From: an uncultured Bacilli bacterium
Lineage (GTDB): Bacteria > Bacillota_I > Bacilli_A > RF39 > UBA660
Direction of reading: 5' to 3'
Assembly (NCBI GenBank): GCA_947587565.1
Contig: CANPYA010000001.1
Coordinates: forward strand, 1 to 29,017
DNA length: 29,017 nt
Both the position numbers and the translations under genes were made by a program. Below are positions 1 through 7,207 of this stretch, piece by piece; position 1 is the stretch's first letter, and each line of letters begins with the position of its first letter. A model generated the notes under the pieces. It did no database searches, was not told where the DNA came from, and was given only the letters and a program-made list of their open reading frames with translations.

Positions 1-732
1 GCTAGAAGAAAAAGTGATTTAGATATTGTTAATTTTGGTGGAAAACTAGAAGATTGTAAAGAAAAAGATCCATCAGTATGTGAAATATTTATTGTCGAAG
101 GGGATTCAGCTGGCGGATCTGCTGTTAAAGGAAGAAATTCTATGACCCAAGCGATCCTACCTTTAAGAGGTAAAATATTAAATGTTGAAAAAGCTAGAAT
201 TGACCGAGCATTATCAAATGAAGAAATAAGAACAATTATTACGGCATTTGGTACCGGTATTGGCGATAATTTTGATTTAAGTAAACTTAGATATGATAAA
301 ATCATTATTATGACCGATGCCGATGTTGATGGCGCTCATATTAGAGTTTTATTACTGACATTATTTTATCGTTTCTTTAGACCAATTGTTGAAGCTGGAC
401 ACGTGTATGCCGCTCAACCGCCACTTTTCTGTATAAAACATGGTAAGGTAAGAAAATATGTTTTAGATGAAAAAGAAAGAGATGCTTATCTTGCATCATT
501 AAATCCTAGTACCAAATATGAAATTTTTAGAATGAAAGGTTTAGGAGAAATGGATGCTGAAGAGTTAAATGAAACGACAATGGATATTAATACTAGAGTG
601 TTAAGAAGAATAAATGTTGATGATGCTATTGCAGCTGATGAAGCATTTTCAATGTTAATGGGTGAAGAAGTAGAACCAAGAAGAAAATTTATTGAAGAAA
701 ATGCCGAATTTGCTGAGAATGTAGATATTTAG
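1..732 (+). CDS. gyrB: DNA gyrase subunit B, C-terminal part (5' end outside window)
   Basis: Only the last 243 or so codons are present; the reading frame is open from base 1, so the gene begins upstream of the window. The protein is the C-terminal TOPRIM half of the ATP-dependent type II topoisomerase subunit that, with GyrA, introduces negative supercoils. Visible hallmarks in order: the TOPRIM glutamate motif EGDSAGGSA (codons at 97-123), PLRGKILNVEK, the metal-binding DADVDGAHIR, the FRMKGLGEM motif and the LNETTMD segment near the end. It stops with TAG and gyrA starts 10 nt later behind an AGGAGG-type ribosome binding site, the usual gyrB-gyrA operon. A ParE identity is possible from the protein alone, but the neighbourhood matches the origin-proximal gyrBA locus. 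Confidence 0.96.
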   Translation, partial: ARRKSDLDIVNFGGKLEDCKEKDPSVCEIFIVEGDSAGGSAVKGRNSMTQAILPLRGKILNVEKARIDRALSNEEIRTIITAFGTGIGDNFDLSKLRYDKIIIMTDADVDGAHIRVLLLTLFYRFFRPIVEAGHVYAAQPPLFCIKHGKVRKYVLDEKERDAYLASLNPSTKYEIFRMKGLGEMDAEELNETTMDINTRVLRRINVDDAIAADEAFSMLMGEEVEPRRKFIEENAEFAENVDI

Positions 733-742
733 GAGGGTTAAG

Positions 743-3235
743 ATGAATCAAGAAAAAGATAAAATAATTGAAAATAATATAGTTCCAGAAATAAAAAAGG
801 CATTTATTGATTATTCTGTAAGTGTTATTATGTCAAGAGCAGTTCCCGACTTACGTGATGGTCTTAAACCTGTTCATAGAAGAATTTTATGGTCAATGTA
901 TGAATCAGGATATACACCTGATAAACCACATCGTAAATCAGCTCGTATAGTTGGTGATGTTATGGGTAAATATCATCCACATGGTGATTCAAGTATTTAT
1001 GATGCGATGGTAAGACTTGCTCAAGATTTTAATTTTACTCATACACTTGTAGATGGTCATGGGAATTTTGGTAATATTTCTATTCCAAGACCAGCAGCAT
1101 CGCGTTATACCGAAGCAAGACTTTCGAGAATTTCCTTAGAATTATTAAGAGATATAAATAAAGATACTGTTAATTTTATGCCAAACTTTGATGAATCTGA
1201 ACAAGAACCAGAAGTATTGCCATCTAGATTTCCAAATATTTTAGTTAGTGGTACTATGGGTATTGCGGTTGGAATGGCGACAAATATTCCTCCACATAAT
1301 TTAGGAGAAGTTATTGATGGCTGTGTAGCTTATATTGATAACCCAGATATTGATACTGCTGGATTAATGCAATATATTAAAGGTCCGGATTTCCCAACTG
1401 GTGGTATTATTTTAGGTAATAGTGGAATTAAAAAAGCTTATGAAACTGGTCGCGGTACGATAACAATTCGTAGTAAAGCCACTATTGAAGAAAAAAATGG
1501 TAAAAATTACATTATTATTGATGAAGTACCATATGGTGTGAATATCACAGAATTAAAAGATAAAGTTGCGGAACTTGTTCATAATAAAATAATAGATGGT
1601 ATTGCTGATTATCATACTGATTTAAAAGATGGTTTAAAGATAACTATTACCTTAAAAAAGGAAGCAAATCCGCAAGTTGTATTAAATAACTTATATAAAC
1701 ATACCCAATTTCAAATGAGTTATGGTATTATTTTCTTAATGATTGATAATAAAGTACCTAGAACTTTAGGACTAAAAGATATTATATCTAAATATATTAA
1801 TTATCAAGAAGAAGTAATTATTCGAAGAACTAAATTTGAATTAGATAAAGCCGAAAAAAGAGTACATATCTTAGAAGGTTATAAAATAGCATTAGATAAT
1901 TTAGATGATTTTATTAAGATAATAAGAGAATCAGAGACAGATGTTATAGCTAAAGAAACCTTAATGAAAAAGTATGGTTTAACTGATGTTCAAGCTGATG
2001 CGATTTTAGAATTAAAACTTCGCCGTTTAACTGGTCTAGAAAGAGCTAAAATTGAAGAAGAATTAAGAGATTTATTAGCTAGAATTGAAGAATTAAAGGC
2101 TATACTTGCTTCAAGAGATAAGATATTAGAAATAATTAAGAATGAATTATTAGAAATCAAAGAAAAATATCCTGCTGATCGTCGAACAAAGATCGATATG
2201 ACTGCAATTGAATACATTGAAGATGAATCATTAATACCTGAGGAAGATTCGATGGTTGTTTTAACTAATAATGGTTATATTAAGAGAACAACAAATGATA
2301 CATTTAAAGTTCAAAATCGTGGTGGACATGGTGTTAAAGGCCTTACAACTAATGATGAAGATTATGTTGAACATTTAATTAACTTATCAACTCACGATTA
2401 TATAATGTTCTTTACAAATAAAGGTAAAGTATATCGTTTAAAAGGTTATGAAATTCCTGAATTTGGTCGTCAATCTAAAGGAATACCGGTTATTAACTTA
2501 TTACAAATTGAAAAAGATGAAAAAATTAATTCAGTAATTAAGGTTGGTAAAGATGATGAATATAAATATTTATTCTTTGCTACTAAAAAGGGTATTGTTA
2601 AGAAAACATTACTAAATGAATTTGAAAATATCCGAACTTCTGGTAAAATTTGTATTAATCTTAAAGATAATGATGAATTATTGGATGTTAAGAAGACAAA
2701 TGGTAATAGTTTAATCTTACTTGGTAGTAGTAATGGTCGCATGGTTAAATTTGATGAAAATGAAATAAGAGCTATGGGTAGAACTGCATCTGGTGTAAGA
2801 GGAATTAATCTTGGTGATGGAACTTGTATTTGTGCTGAAGTTGTTAACGAAGATTCAATGATCTTGCTAGTTACAGAAAAAGGTTATGGAAAACGGACAA
2901 AAGTTTGTGATTTCAGACAAACTAAACGTGGTAGTAAAGGTGTTCTAGCTCTTAATATTACGGAAAAGAATGGTAATCTAGTCGCATCAAAGATAGTTGA
3001 AGACGATAAAGATGTTATTATTATGACAAATGTTGGTATTACAATTAAATTACCAGTGGAACAAATTTCCATACTAGGTCGTGTTACTCAAGGATTAAGA
3101 TTGATCTCACTTCGTGAAAATCAATTTGTAGCTACTATAAGTGTTGTTGATAAAGTTGCTGAAGAAATTGAAGAAGGAACAGAAGAAGTTGAATCTGATA
3201 ATGTTCAAAACAATCAAAGTAGTGAAAACGAATAA
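743..3235 (+). CDS. gyrA: DNA gyrase subunit A
   Basis: Breakage-reunion subunit of DNA gyrase, 830 aa, normal length. The catalytic tyrosine is Y122 within ASRYTEARLS, the same number as in E. coli GyrA. The quinolone-resistance-determining region reads HPHGDSSIYD, with S83 and D87 both in the wild-type (susceptible-associated) state. The C-terminal beta-pinwheel carries a degenerate GyrA box (QNRGGHG, codons near nt 2314-2334), which argues for gyrase rather than ParC. The last ~25 residues are an acidic Glu/Asn-rich tail, as often seen in GyrA. The start ATG is 10 nt after the gyrB stop and is preceded by AGGAGGG. A large inverted repeat containing a Noc-site palindrome begins 8 nt after the stop. 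Confidence 0.97.
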   Translation: MNQEKDKIIENNIVPEIKKAFIDYSVSVIMSRAVPDLRDGLKPVHRRILWSMYESGYTPDKPHRKSARIVGDVMGKYHPHGDSSIYDAMVRLAQDFNFTHTLVDGHGNFGNISIPRPAASRYTEARLSRISLELLRDINKDTVNFMPNFDESEQEPEVLPSRFPNILVSGTMGIAVGMATNIPPHNLGEVIDGCVAYIDNPDIDTAGLMQYIKGPDFPTGGIILGNSGIKKAYETGRGTITIRSKATIEEKNGKNYIIIDEVPYGVNITELKDKVAELVHNKIIDGIADYHTDLKDGLKITITLKKEANPQVVLNNLYKHTQFQMSYGIIFLMIDNKVPRTLGLKDIISKYINYQEEVIIRRTKFELDKAEKRVHILEGYKIALDNLDDFIKIIRESETDVIAKETLMKKYGLTDVQADAILELKLRRLTGLERAKIEEELRDLLARIEELKAILASRDKILEIIKNELLEIKEKYPADRRTKIDMTAIEYIEDESLIPEEDSMVVLTNNGYIKRTTNDTFKVQNRGGHGVKGLTTNDEDYVEHLINLSTHDYIMFFTNKGKVYRLKGYEIPEFGRQSKGIPVINLLQIEKDEKINSVIKVGKDDEYKYLFFATKKGIVKKTLLNEFENIRTSGKICINLKDNDELLDVKKTNGNSLILLGSSNGRMVKFDENEIRAMGRTASGVRGINLGDGTCICAEVVNEDSMILLVTEKGYGKRTKVCDFRQTKRGSKGVLALNITEKNGNLVASKIVEDDKDVIIMTNVGITIKLPVEQISILGRVTQGLRLISLRENQFVATISVVDKVAEEIEEGTEEVESDNVQNNQSSENE

Positions 3236-3242
3236 AAAATTC

Positions 3243-3276
3243 AAATAAAAATATTTCCCGGGAAATATTTTTATTT
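3243..3276. terminator. 34-bp perfect palindrome after gyrA, possible bidirectional terminator
   Basis: Every base from 3243 to 3259 pairs with 3276 down to 3260, with the Noc-type CCCGGG core at the centre. The repeat starts 8 nt after the gyrA stop and its 3' arm is followed by a T-rich stretch. As RNA it would fold to a long AU-rich hairpin, although the tip (CCCGGG) has to open to form a loop. It may end gyrA transcription, serve as DNA binding site, or both. Confidence 0.4.
3253..3266. promoter_or_regulatory. Noc-binding-site-like palindrome (NBS 1)
   Basis: Perfect ATTTCCCGGGAAAT, which matches the B. subtilis Noc binding consensus. Noc is the ParB paralogue that mediates nucleoid occlusion over the chromosome. 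The core is embedded in a longer perfect palindrome (3243-3276) immediately after gyrA. The site is seen directly; the claim that a Noc protein binds it is inference. Confidence 0.75.
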
Positions 3277-3306
3277 TGTTTTTAATTATACTTATGTATC
3301 AAAATT

Positions 3307-3320
3307 ATTTCCCGGGAAAT
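3307..3320. promoter_or_regulatory. Noc-binding-site-like palindrome (NBS 2)
   Basis: Second perfect ATTTCCCGGGAAAT, 40 bp from the first. The palindrome extends one base each side (3306-3321) and then stops, so unlike NBS 1 it is not part of a hairpin terminator. Confidence 0.75.
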
Positions 3321-3437
3321 ATTTTTGAAAATTTTTATCACATTTTTATAAATTTATCAACTATAAAATAGGTAATTTTACATAAATTTTACATTTTATG
3401 ATTTAATGTTGTGCTGTTTAAAAAATTAAATTAATAA

Positions 3438-3453
3438 TGTTTCACGTGAAACA
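3438..3453. promoter_or_regulatory. parS site 1
   Basis: Perfect TGTTTCACGTGAAACA, the canonical chromosomal parS loaded by ParB/Spo0J. The symmetry extends by one base on each side (3437-3454). Chromosomal parS sites cluster around the origin, in agreement with the gyrBA/dnaX neighbourhood. Confidence 0.92.
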
Positions 3454-3620
3454 TAGATTATTAAAAATTAAATTAAGTAAAAAATTAAAAAGTTAGAAAT
3501 TATATAATTTATAAAAATAAGTATTGAATAGTTAAAATTATAATATATTAATAAATGCATGTGGTAAAAAAATATTAGAAACACTTTAAATGAAAAAGAT
3601 GTATTTATATTAAATTTAAA

Positions 3621-3658
3621 TAATTGATAGATATACTTATAATTGATAGATATATTTA
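3621..3658 (+). repeat. 19-bp direct tandem repeat, two copies
   Basis: Copies at 3621-3639 and 3640-3658 abut each other and differ at a single base (C at 3636 versus T at 3655). The unit starts TAATTGATAGATATA. Function unknown; it lies midway between the two parS sites. Confidence 0.7.
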
Positions 3659-3904
3659 GCATAGATTTATTTTTTTAAAATTAATATTTTTTTAATTGCA
3701 TTTGATTGTTATAATTATTTATAAATTTTGTGTGTACTTTTATATTATTTTGTTTTATAAAAAATACTAAAAAATCTAATATTTGTGATTTTGATTAAAA
3801 ATAGATCAATATTCTTTTAAAATTATTAATAATTAATTATATAAATTTAACTAATTTAATGTTTATTATATAGTTAATAAAATAAAATGTTCTTTTTGCA
3901 TATA

Positions 3905-3920
3905 TGTTTCACGTGAAACA
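3905..3920. promoter_or_regulatory. parS site 2
   Basis: Second perfect TGTTTCACGTGAAACA, 451 bp after the first, again with one extra symmetric base on each side (3904-3921). Two identical 18-bp palindromes in a short AT-rich gap are not expected by chance. Confidence 0.92.
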
Positions 3921-3982
3921 TCAAAAAAAGTGTTAGTATTATATTTTTAAAAATAAATTAAATAATTTTATGATGAAAAAAT

Positions 3983-3996
3983 ATTTACCGGGAAAT
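3983..3996. promoter_or_regulatory. Near-perfect Noc-type site (NBS 3)
   Basis: ATTTACCGGGAAAT, one base different from the symmetric ATTTCCCGGGAAAT of the other two copies. It sits outside parS 2, so the parS pair is flanked on both sides by Noc-type sites. Confidence 0.55.
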
Positions 3997-4046
3997 ATTT
4001 TTAAAGGAAGCCACTAATGTTAAAATATTAATTTTAAAAATTAAAA

Positions 4047-4075
4047 TTGCATAATAATAAAAATTATGTTATTAT
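4047..4075 (+). promoter_or_regulatory. Sigma-A promoter of the SRP RNA
   Basis: -35 TTGCAT (4047-4052), 17-bp spacer, -10 TATTAT (4070-4075). The predicted start at about 4081-4083 coincides with the first base of the terminal stem of the SRP RNA. Confidence 0.7.
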
Positions 4076-4080
4076 CTAAA

Positions 4081-4159
4081 TGCACAACAAATATACTGTA
4101 AACTGGTCAGAGTTGGAAGACAGCAGCCATATCAGTTCCTATTTGTGTGTGCTTTTTTT
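4081..4159 (+). ncRNA. ffs: Signal recognition particle RNA, small bacterial (4.5S-like) type
   Basis: Domain IV hallmarks are all visible: GGTCAG on the 5' side, a GGAA tetraloop closed by GTT/GAC, then AGCAGCCA on the 3' side. This matches the Ffh-binding hairpin of E. coli 4.5S RNA. Bases 4081-4093 pair with 4140-4152 to make the terminal stem, and a T7 run (4153-4159) follows directly, so the terminal stem also acts as the transcription terminator. The mature RNA is only about 72 nt, a minimal form compared with ~114 nt in E. coli and ~270 nt in B. subtilis, and has no Alu domain. Position next to tadA and dnaX is the same as for scr in B. subtilis. Confidence 0.93.
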
Positions 4160-4177
4160 ATATATAGGAGTGTTAAA

Positions 4178-4588
4178 ATGAATAAATATATGAAAATTGC
4201 CTATAAAGAAGCATTAAAGGCATATCGTAAAGATGAAATACCAGTTGGAGTAGTCATAGTACATAATAATAAAGTTATTGCTAAAGCTCATAATGATCGT
4301 CAAAAAAAATATAATGTTTTAGGTCATGCTGAAATAAATGCAATTTTAAAAGCTGAAAAAAAATTAAAAGATTGGCGTTTAGATAAATGTGAAATGTATG
4401 TTACATTAGAACCATGCAAAATGTGTCAAATGATAATTGAAGAATCTAGAATTAATAAAATAAATTATTTAATTTCTCAAAAAAAAGATACAAAAAATAA
4501 TATTAAATATATACAAACAAATGATTGCAATAATATAAAAGAAGAATATAAAAAAATCTTAAATAATTTTTTTAAAAAATTACGATAA
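4178..4588 (+). CDS. tadA: tRNA-specific adenosine-34 deaminase
   Basis: Zinc-dependent deaminase that converts A34 to inosine in the anticodon of tRNA-Arg(ACG), allowing it to read CGU/CGC/CGA. 136 aa from ATG 4178, which has AGGAG at 4166-4170; the frame is open further upstream to 4145, but that would start inside the SRP RNA and has no ribosome binding site. Catalytic motif H50-A51-E52 and zinc ligands C80 and C83 in PCKMCQ fit the cytidine/deoxycytidylate deaminase fold. The C-terminus is rich in Lys and Asn. The gene has no obvious promoter of its own between the SRP RNA terminator and the Shine-Dalgarno, so it may depend on read-through. Confidence 0.93.
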   Translation: MNKYMKIAYKEALKAYRKDEIPVGVVIVHNNKVIAKAHNDRQKKYNVLGHAEINAILKAEKKLKDWRLDKCEMYVTLEPCKMCQMIIEESRINKINYLISQKKDTKNNIKYIQTNDCNNIKEEYKKILNNFFKKLR

Positions 4589-4613
4589 TTATTCCTAAAA
4601 TACTTGAATCTTG

Positions 4614-4622
4614 TGATATAAT
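4614..4622 (+). promoter_or_regulatory. Extended -10 promoter for dnaX operon
   Basis: TGATATAAT (TGn plus a perfect TATAAT at 4617-4622) without a good -35. It lies 22 nt before the dnaX start, leaving a short leader with AAAGGA (4630-4635) as ribosome binding site. This is the only promoter I can support for the nine-gene run down to mfd. Confidence 0.55.
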
Positions 4623-4643
4623 TAATATGAAAGGAAACACATC

Positions 4644-6254
4644 ATGAAATATAAAGTATTATATCGCAAATATCGTCCAACTGATTTTGAAAATATTATT
4701 GGTCAAGATTATATTGTAACAACACTTAAAAATTCTGTTATTCACAATAATATTTCCCATGCCTACATATTTTCAGGTCCTAGAGGTACTGGAAAAACAA
4801 CAACTGCTAAAGTATTTTCCAAGGCAATTAACTGTTTAGAGCCAAAAGATGGAGCTCCTTGTGGTAAATGTGAATTTTGTCAAAATTTTCAAGAAAATCC
4901 TGATATTATCGAAATAGATGCGGCCTCAAATAATGGCGTTGAAGAAATTAGAAATTTAATTGATAATATTAAGTTAGCACCAACTAATGGTAAATATAAA
5001 GTTTATATTATTGATGAAGTTCATATGTTAACTGATAGTGCCTTTAATGCTTTATTATTGACATTAGAAGAACCACCATCTCATTCAATATTTATCTTAG
5101 CAACTACAAACATTGAAAAAGTTCCTATTACTATTCTTTCACGTTGTCAACGATTTGACTTTCAAAAAATAACGGTTGATTGTATTACTGATCGTTTAAA
5201 ACAAATTTGTGAATTAGAAAATATTAAAATTACATCCGACGCTTTAGAAGAAATTGCTTATTTATCTGAAGGTGGAATGCGGGATGCTTTAAGTCTTTTA
5301 GATCAACTTTCTAAAAGTGGTGAAGAAATAACTATCGAATTTGTTGATGAAAATATTCGAACTGTTTCTATAAAAAATATTAAGGAATTATTAGATACAA
5401 TTGAAAATAATGATTCAGAAAAGTGTTTAAATTTGCTTAATGAATATCGCAATCGAGCAGTAGATTATAAAACATTGGTTAAAAAATTGATTGATGTGGC
5501 AGCAAAAAGAGCAAAGAAAATTAAATTAACAAGCAAATATACAAGATTATCTTTTGAAGATTATAAAAAATTAATTTTAAATTTAGCTGATAGTATTACT
5601 AAAATTAATATTAATGTTGATTCATATACCATATTGGAAATGATTTTATTAGAATTTTTAAATCCAACCATAAAGCCATTAGAAAATAAAAAGGAAGAAT
5701 TAACTATAGAAAATGATCAAAAAAATGCTGATAGTGAGTTTATTTTTTCATCATCAAATGAAAATAGTGAAGAAAAAATTGAAAATGGTCTTAGCAAAAA
5801 TATTTCATCAAAAGAATTTAATACTGATTTAATTACTATTCGTATAAATAATTGTTTTGTAGATGCCCAAAAGAAATTACTAGAAAATACTAAAAAAGAA
5901 ATAAATGATATAATAAATGATGTTAATACATCGGGAGAGATAAAATCGATACTTCTAGATAGTGTTTTAGTTGCTGCATCACCTAAGAATTTAATTTTTA
6001 CAACACCAAATGATCATAGCGCTAATAAAGCTAATAAAATGTTAAATAAAATTGAGAATGCTATTAGAAATGCTAAAAATATGGAATATAAAGTTATTTT
6101 TATAACACCTGAAAGATGGCAAAAAGAACGAGAAAAGTATGTCGAAAATATAAAAGCACATAAAAATTATTCATATATAGAAGAATCAGAAGTCATTCAT
6201 GAAGAAACAAAAATTAGTGATGTCTTTGATCCAAGTAAAGTGGAAATTATTTAA
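4644..6254 (+). CDS. dnaX: DNA polymerase III clamp-loader subunit tau (gamma/tau)
   Basis: AAA+ ATPase that loads the beta sliding clamp and links the polymerase to the replicative helicase. 536 aa. Walker A G45-P-R-G-T-G-K51-T52-T53, zinc-binding C64, C73, C76 and C79 (same numbers as in E. coli), Walker B D124-E125-V-H127, and the SRCQRF sensor/arginine-finger motif around residue 166. Domain III ends near residue 340; a Glu/Asn/Ser-rich linker follows and then the tau-specific C-terminal domain from about residue 400. In the linker, codons 359-361 (5718-5726) contain an A7 tract, and a -1 shift there meets TGA at 5729, as described in the findings. AAAGGA lies 8 nt before the ATG. First gene of the run dnaX-ybaB-recR. 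Confidence 0.97.
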   Translation: MKYKVLYRKYRPTDFENIIGQDYIVTTLKNSVIHNNISHAYIFSGPRGTGKTTTAKVFSKAINCLEPKDGAPCGKCEFCQNFQENPDIIEIDAASNNGVEEIRNLIDNIKLAPTNGKYKVYIIDEVHMLTDSAFNALLLTLEEPPSHSIFILATTNIEKVPITILSRCQRFDFQKITVDCITDRLKQICELENIKITSDALEEIAYLSEGGMRDALSLLDQLSKSGEEITIEFVDENIRTVSIKNIKELLDTIENNDSEKCLNLLNEYRNRAVDYKTLVKKLIDVAAKRAKKIKLTSKYTRLSFEDYKKLILNLADSITKININVDSYTILEMILLEFLNPTIKPLENKKEELTIENDQKNADSEFIFSSSNENSEEKIENGLSKNISSKEFNTDLITIRINNCFVDAQKKLLENTKKEINDIINDVNTSGEIKSILLDSVLVAASPKNLIFTTPNDHSANKANKMLNKIENAIRNAKNMEYKVIFITPERWQKEREKYVENIKAHKNYSYIEESEVIHEETKISDVFDPSKVEII

Positions 6255-6266
6255 GGAGGTGATTTT

Positions 6267-6566
6267 ATGAATATGCAAAATTTAATGGCTCAAGCCCAAA
6301 GAATGCAAAGAGAAATAACCCAAAAGAAAGAAGAACTAGAAAAGATGGAATTTACTGGTAAATCTGAATGGGTAGAAATTACTTTTAATGGTGCTAAAGA
6401 AATTAAAAATGTTAAAATAGTTAAAGATGGTGATATATCAGAAGAGGATAAAGAAATTCTTGGAGATATGTTACAAATCGCAACAAAAGATGCCTTTAAT
6501 CAAATAAACAAAGCAATGGCTGAAAAATTAGGTCAATATGCCGGGGCTTTAGATGGGTTGATGTAA
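6267..6566 (+). CDS. ybaB: YbaB/EbfC family nucleoid-associated protein
   Basis: Small DNA-binding protein, 99 aa, typical for the family (B. subtilis YaaK). The N-terminus MNMQNLMAQAQRMQRE and the coiled-coil helix that follows are characteristic; the central segment VEITFNGAKEIKNVKI forms the beta core, and the C-terminus ends AMAEKLGQYAG as in homologues. It has an ideal ribosome binding site, AAGGAGGTGA, starting inside the dnaX stop region, and lies between dnaX and recR, the arrangement seen in most bacteria. The family is thought to act in nucleoid organisation and in recombination together with RecR; the exact role is not settled. Confidence 0.95.
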   Translation: MNMQNLMAQAQRMQREITQKKEELEKMEFTGKSEWVEITFNGAKEIKNVKIVKDGDISEEDKEILGDMLQIATKDAFNQINKAMAEKLGQYAGALDGLM

Positions 6567-6567
6567 T

Positions 6568-7170
6568 ATGTTGTATCCAGATTCATTATTAAAATTAATA
6601 AATTTTTATAAAAAACAACCAGGTGTTGGGGAAAAATCGGCAGAAAGAATGGCTTTAGCCACAATTTTAATGGATGATAAAGAAATAACGGATTTTGCTA
6701 CTGCTTTAGTTGATGCTAAAAATAAAATAAAAAAATGTCCAGTATGTGGTAGTTTAACGGAAAATGATGTATGCGATATTTGTAGTGATCAAGAAAGAGA
6801 CCATAATTTGATATGTGTTATTGAAGATTATAAAAGTCTTATTTCTTTTGAAAAAGTAGGAAATTTCAAAGGAATCTATCATGTGTTAAATGGTCTAATT
6901 AGTCCAATGGATAGTATAGGTCCGGAAGATATCAACATTTCATCCTTAGTTAAAAGAGTTGATGAAGCCCAAAATCCGGAACTTATTTTAGCCTTAAAAT
7001 CATCTATTGAAGGCGAAACAACAACTTTGTATATAAAGAAAATATTTGAAAAGAAAAATGTAACAATATCAAGGCTCTCTTATGGTATCCCTATGGGTGC
7101 GGAAATAGATTATCTCGATATTATTACGCTCGATAAAGCATTAGAGGATCGCAAAAGGATATCGGAATAA
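6568..7170 (+). CDS. recR: Recombination protein RecR
   Basis: Component of the RecFOR pathway that helps load RecA at single-strand gaps. 200 aa, standard length. N-terminal helix-hairpin-helix (PGVGEKSAERMA, residues 18-29), a four-cysteine zinc finger C57, C60, C69, C72, then the TOPRIM domain beginning LICVIEDYKSL and ending near the Walker-B-like C-terminal region (SYGIPMGAEIDYLD). The ATG follows the ybaB TAA with one base between, and no strong Shine-Dalgarno is visible, so translation is probably coupled to ybaB. Confidence 0.96.
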   Translation: MLYPDSLLKLINFYKKQPGVGEKSAERMALATILMDDKEITDFATALVDAKNKIKKCPVCGSLTENDVCDICSDQERDHNLICVIEDYKSLISFEKVGNFKGIYHVLNGLISPMDSIGPEDINISSLVKRVDEAQNPELILALKSSIEGETTTLYIKKIFEKKNVTISRLSYGIPMGAEIDYLDIITLDKALEDRKRISE

Positions 7171-7207
7171 AATGAACTTATAAATAATATAATTTATGGG
7201 TGATATT

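Larger units (their letters stand above)
3236..4080. other. Non-coding AT-rich island between gyrA and SRP RNA with parS and Noc-type sites
   Basis: About 845 bp with no credible gene on either strand. Base composition is far more A+T rich than the flanking genes; almost the only GC-rich words are the five palindromes listed separately (order: Noc site, Noc site, parS, parS, near-Noc site). In B. subtilis the gyrA 3' flank leads to an rRNA operon; none is present here. I see no dnaA gene and no convincing cluster of DnaA boxes, so I call it a segregation/nucleoid-organisation locus rather than an origin. A 19-bp tandem duplication lies near its centre. Confidence 0.75.

Noticed and set aside
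3468..3662. Reverse-strand open frame of 64 codons in the AT-rich island
   Set aside because: Low-complexity Ile/Phe/Tyr/Asn sequence expected from AT-rich DNA; no ribosome binding site and it spans the tandem repeat.
3236..4080. Possible replication origin oriC with DnaA boxes
   Set aside because: Only poor matches such as TTATCAACT near 3352 and TGTGGTAAA near 3559 (7 of 9 at best), no cluster, and no dnaA in the window.
4145..4177. Upstream start for tadA
   Set aside because: Would begin within the SRP RNA and its terminator; ATG 4178 has AGGAG and matches the family's N-terminus.
7188..7193. TATAAT as a promoter for the bofA-like gene
   Set aside because: No -35 or TGn extension, and the start would fall at the Shine-Dalgarno; such hexamers are frequent in this AT-rich DNA.
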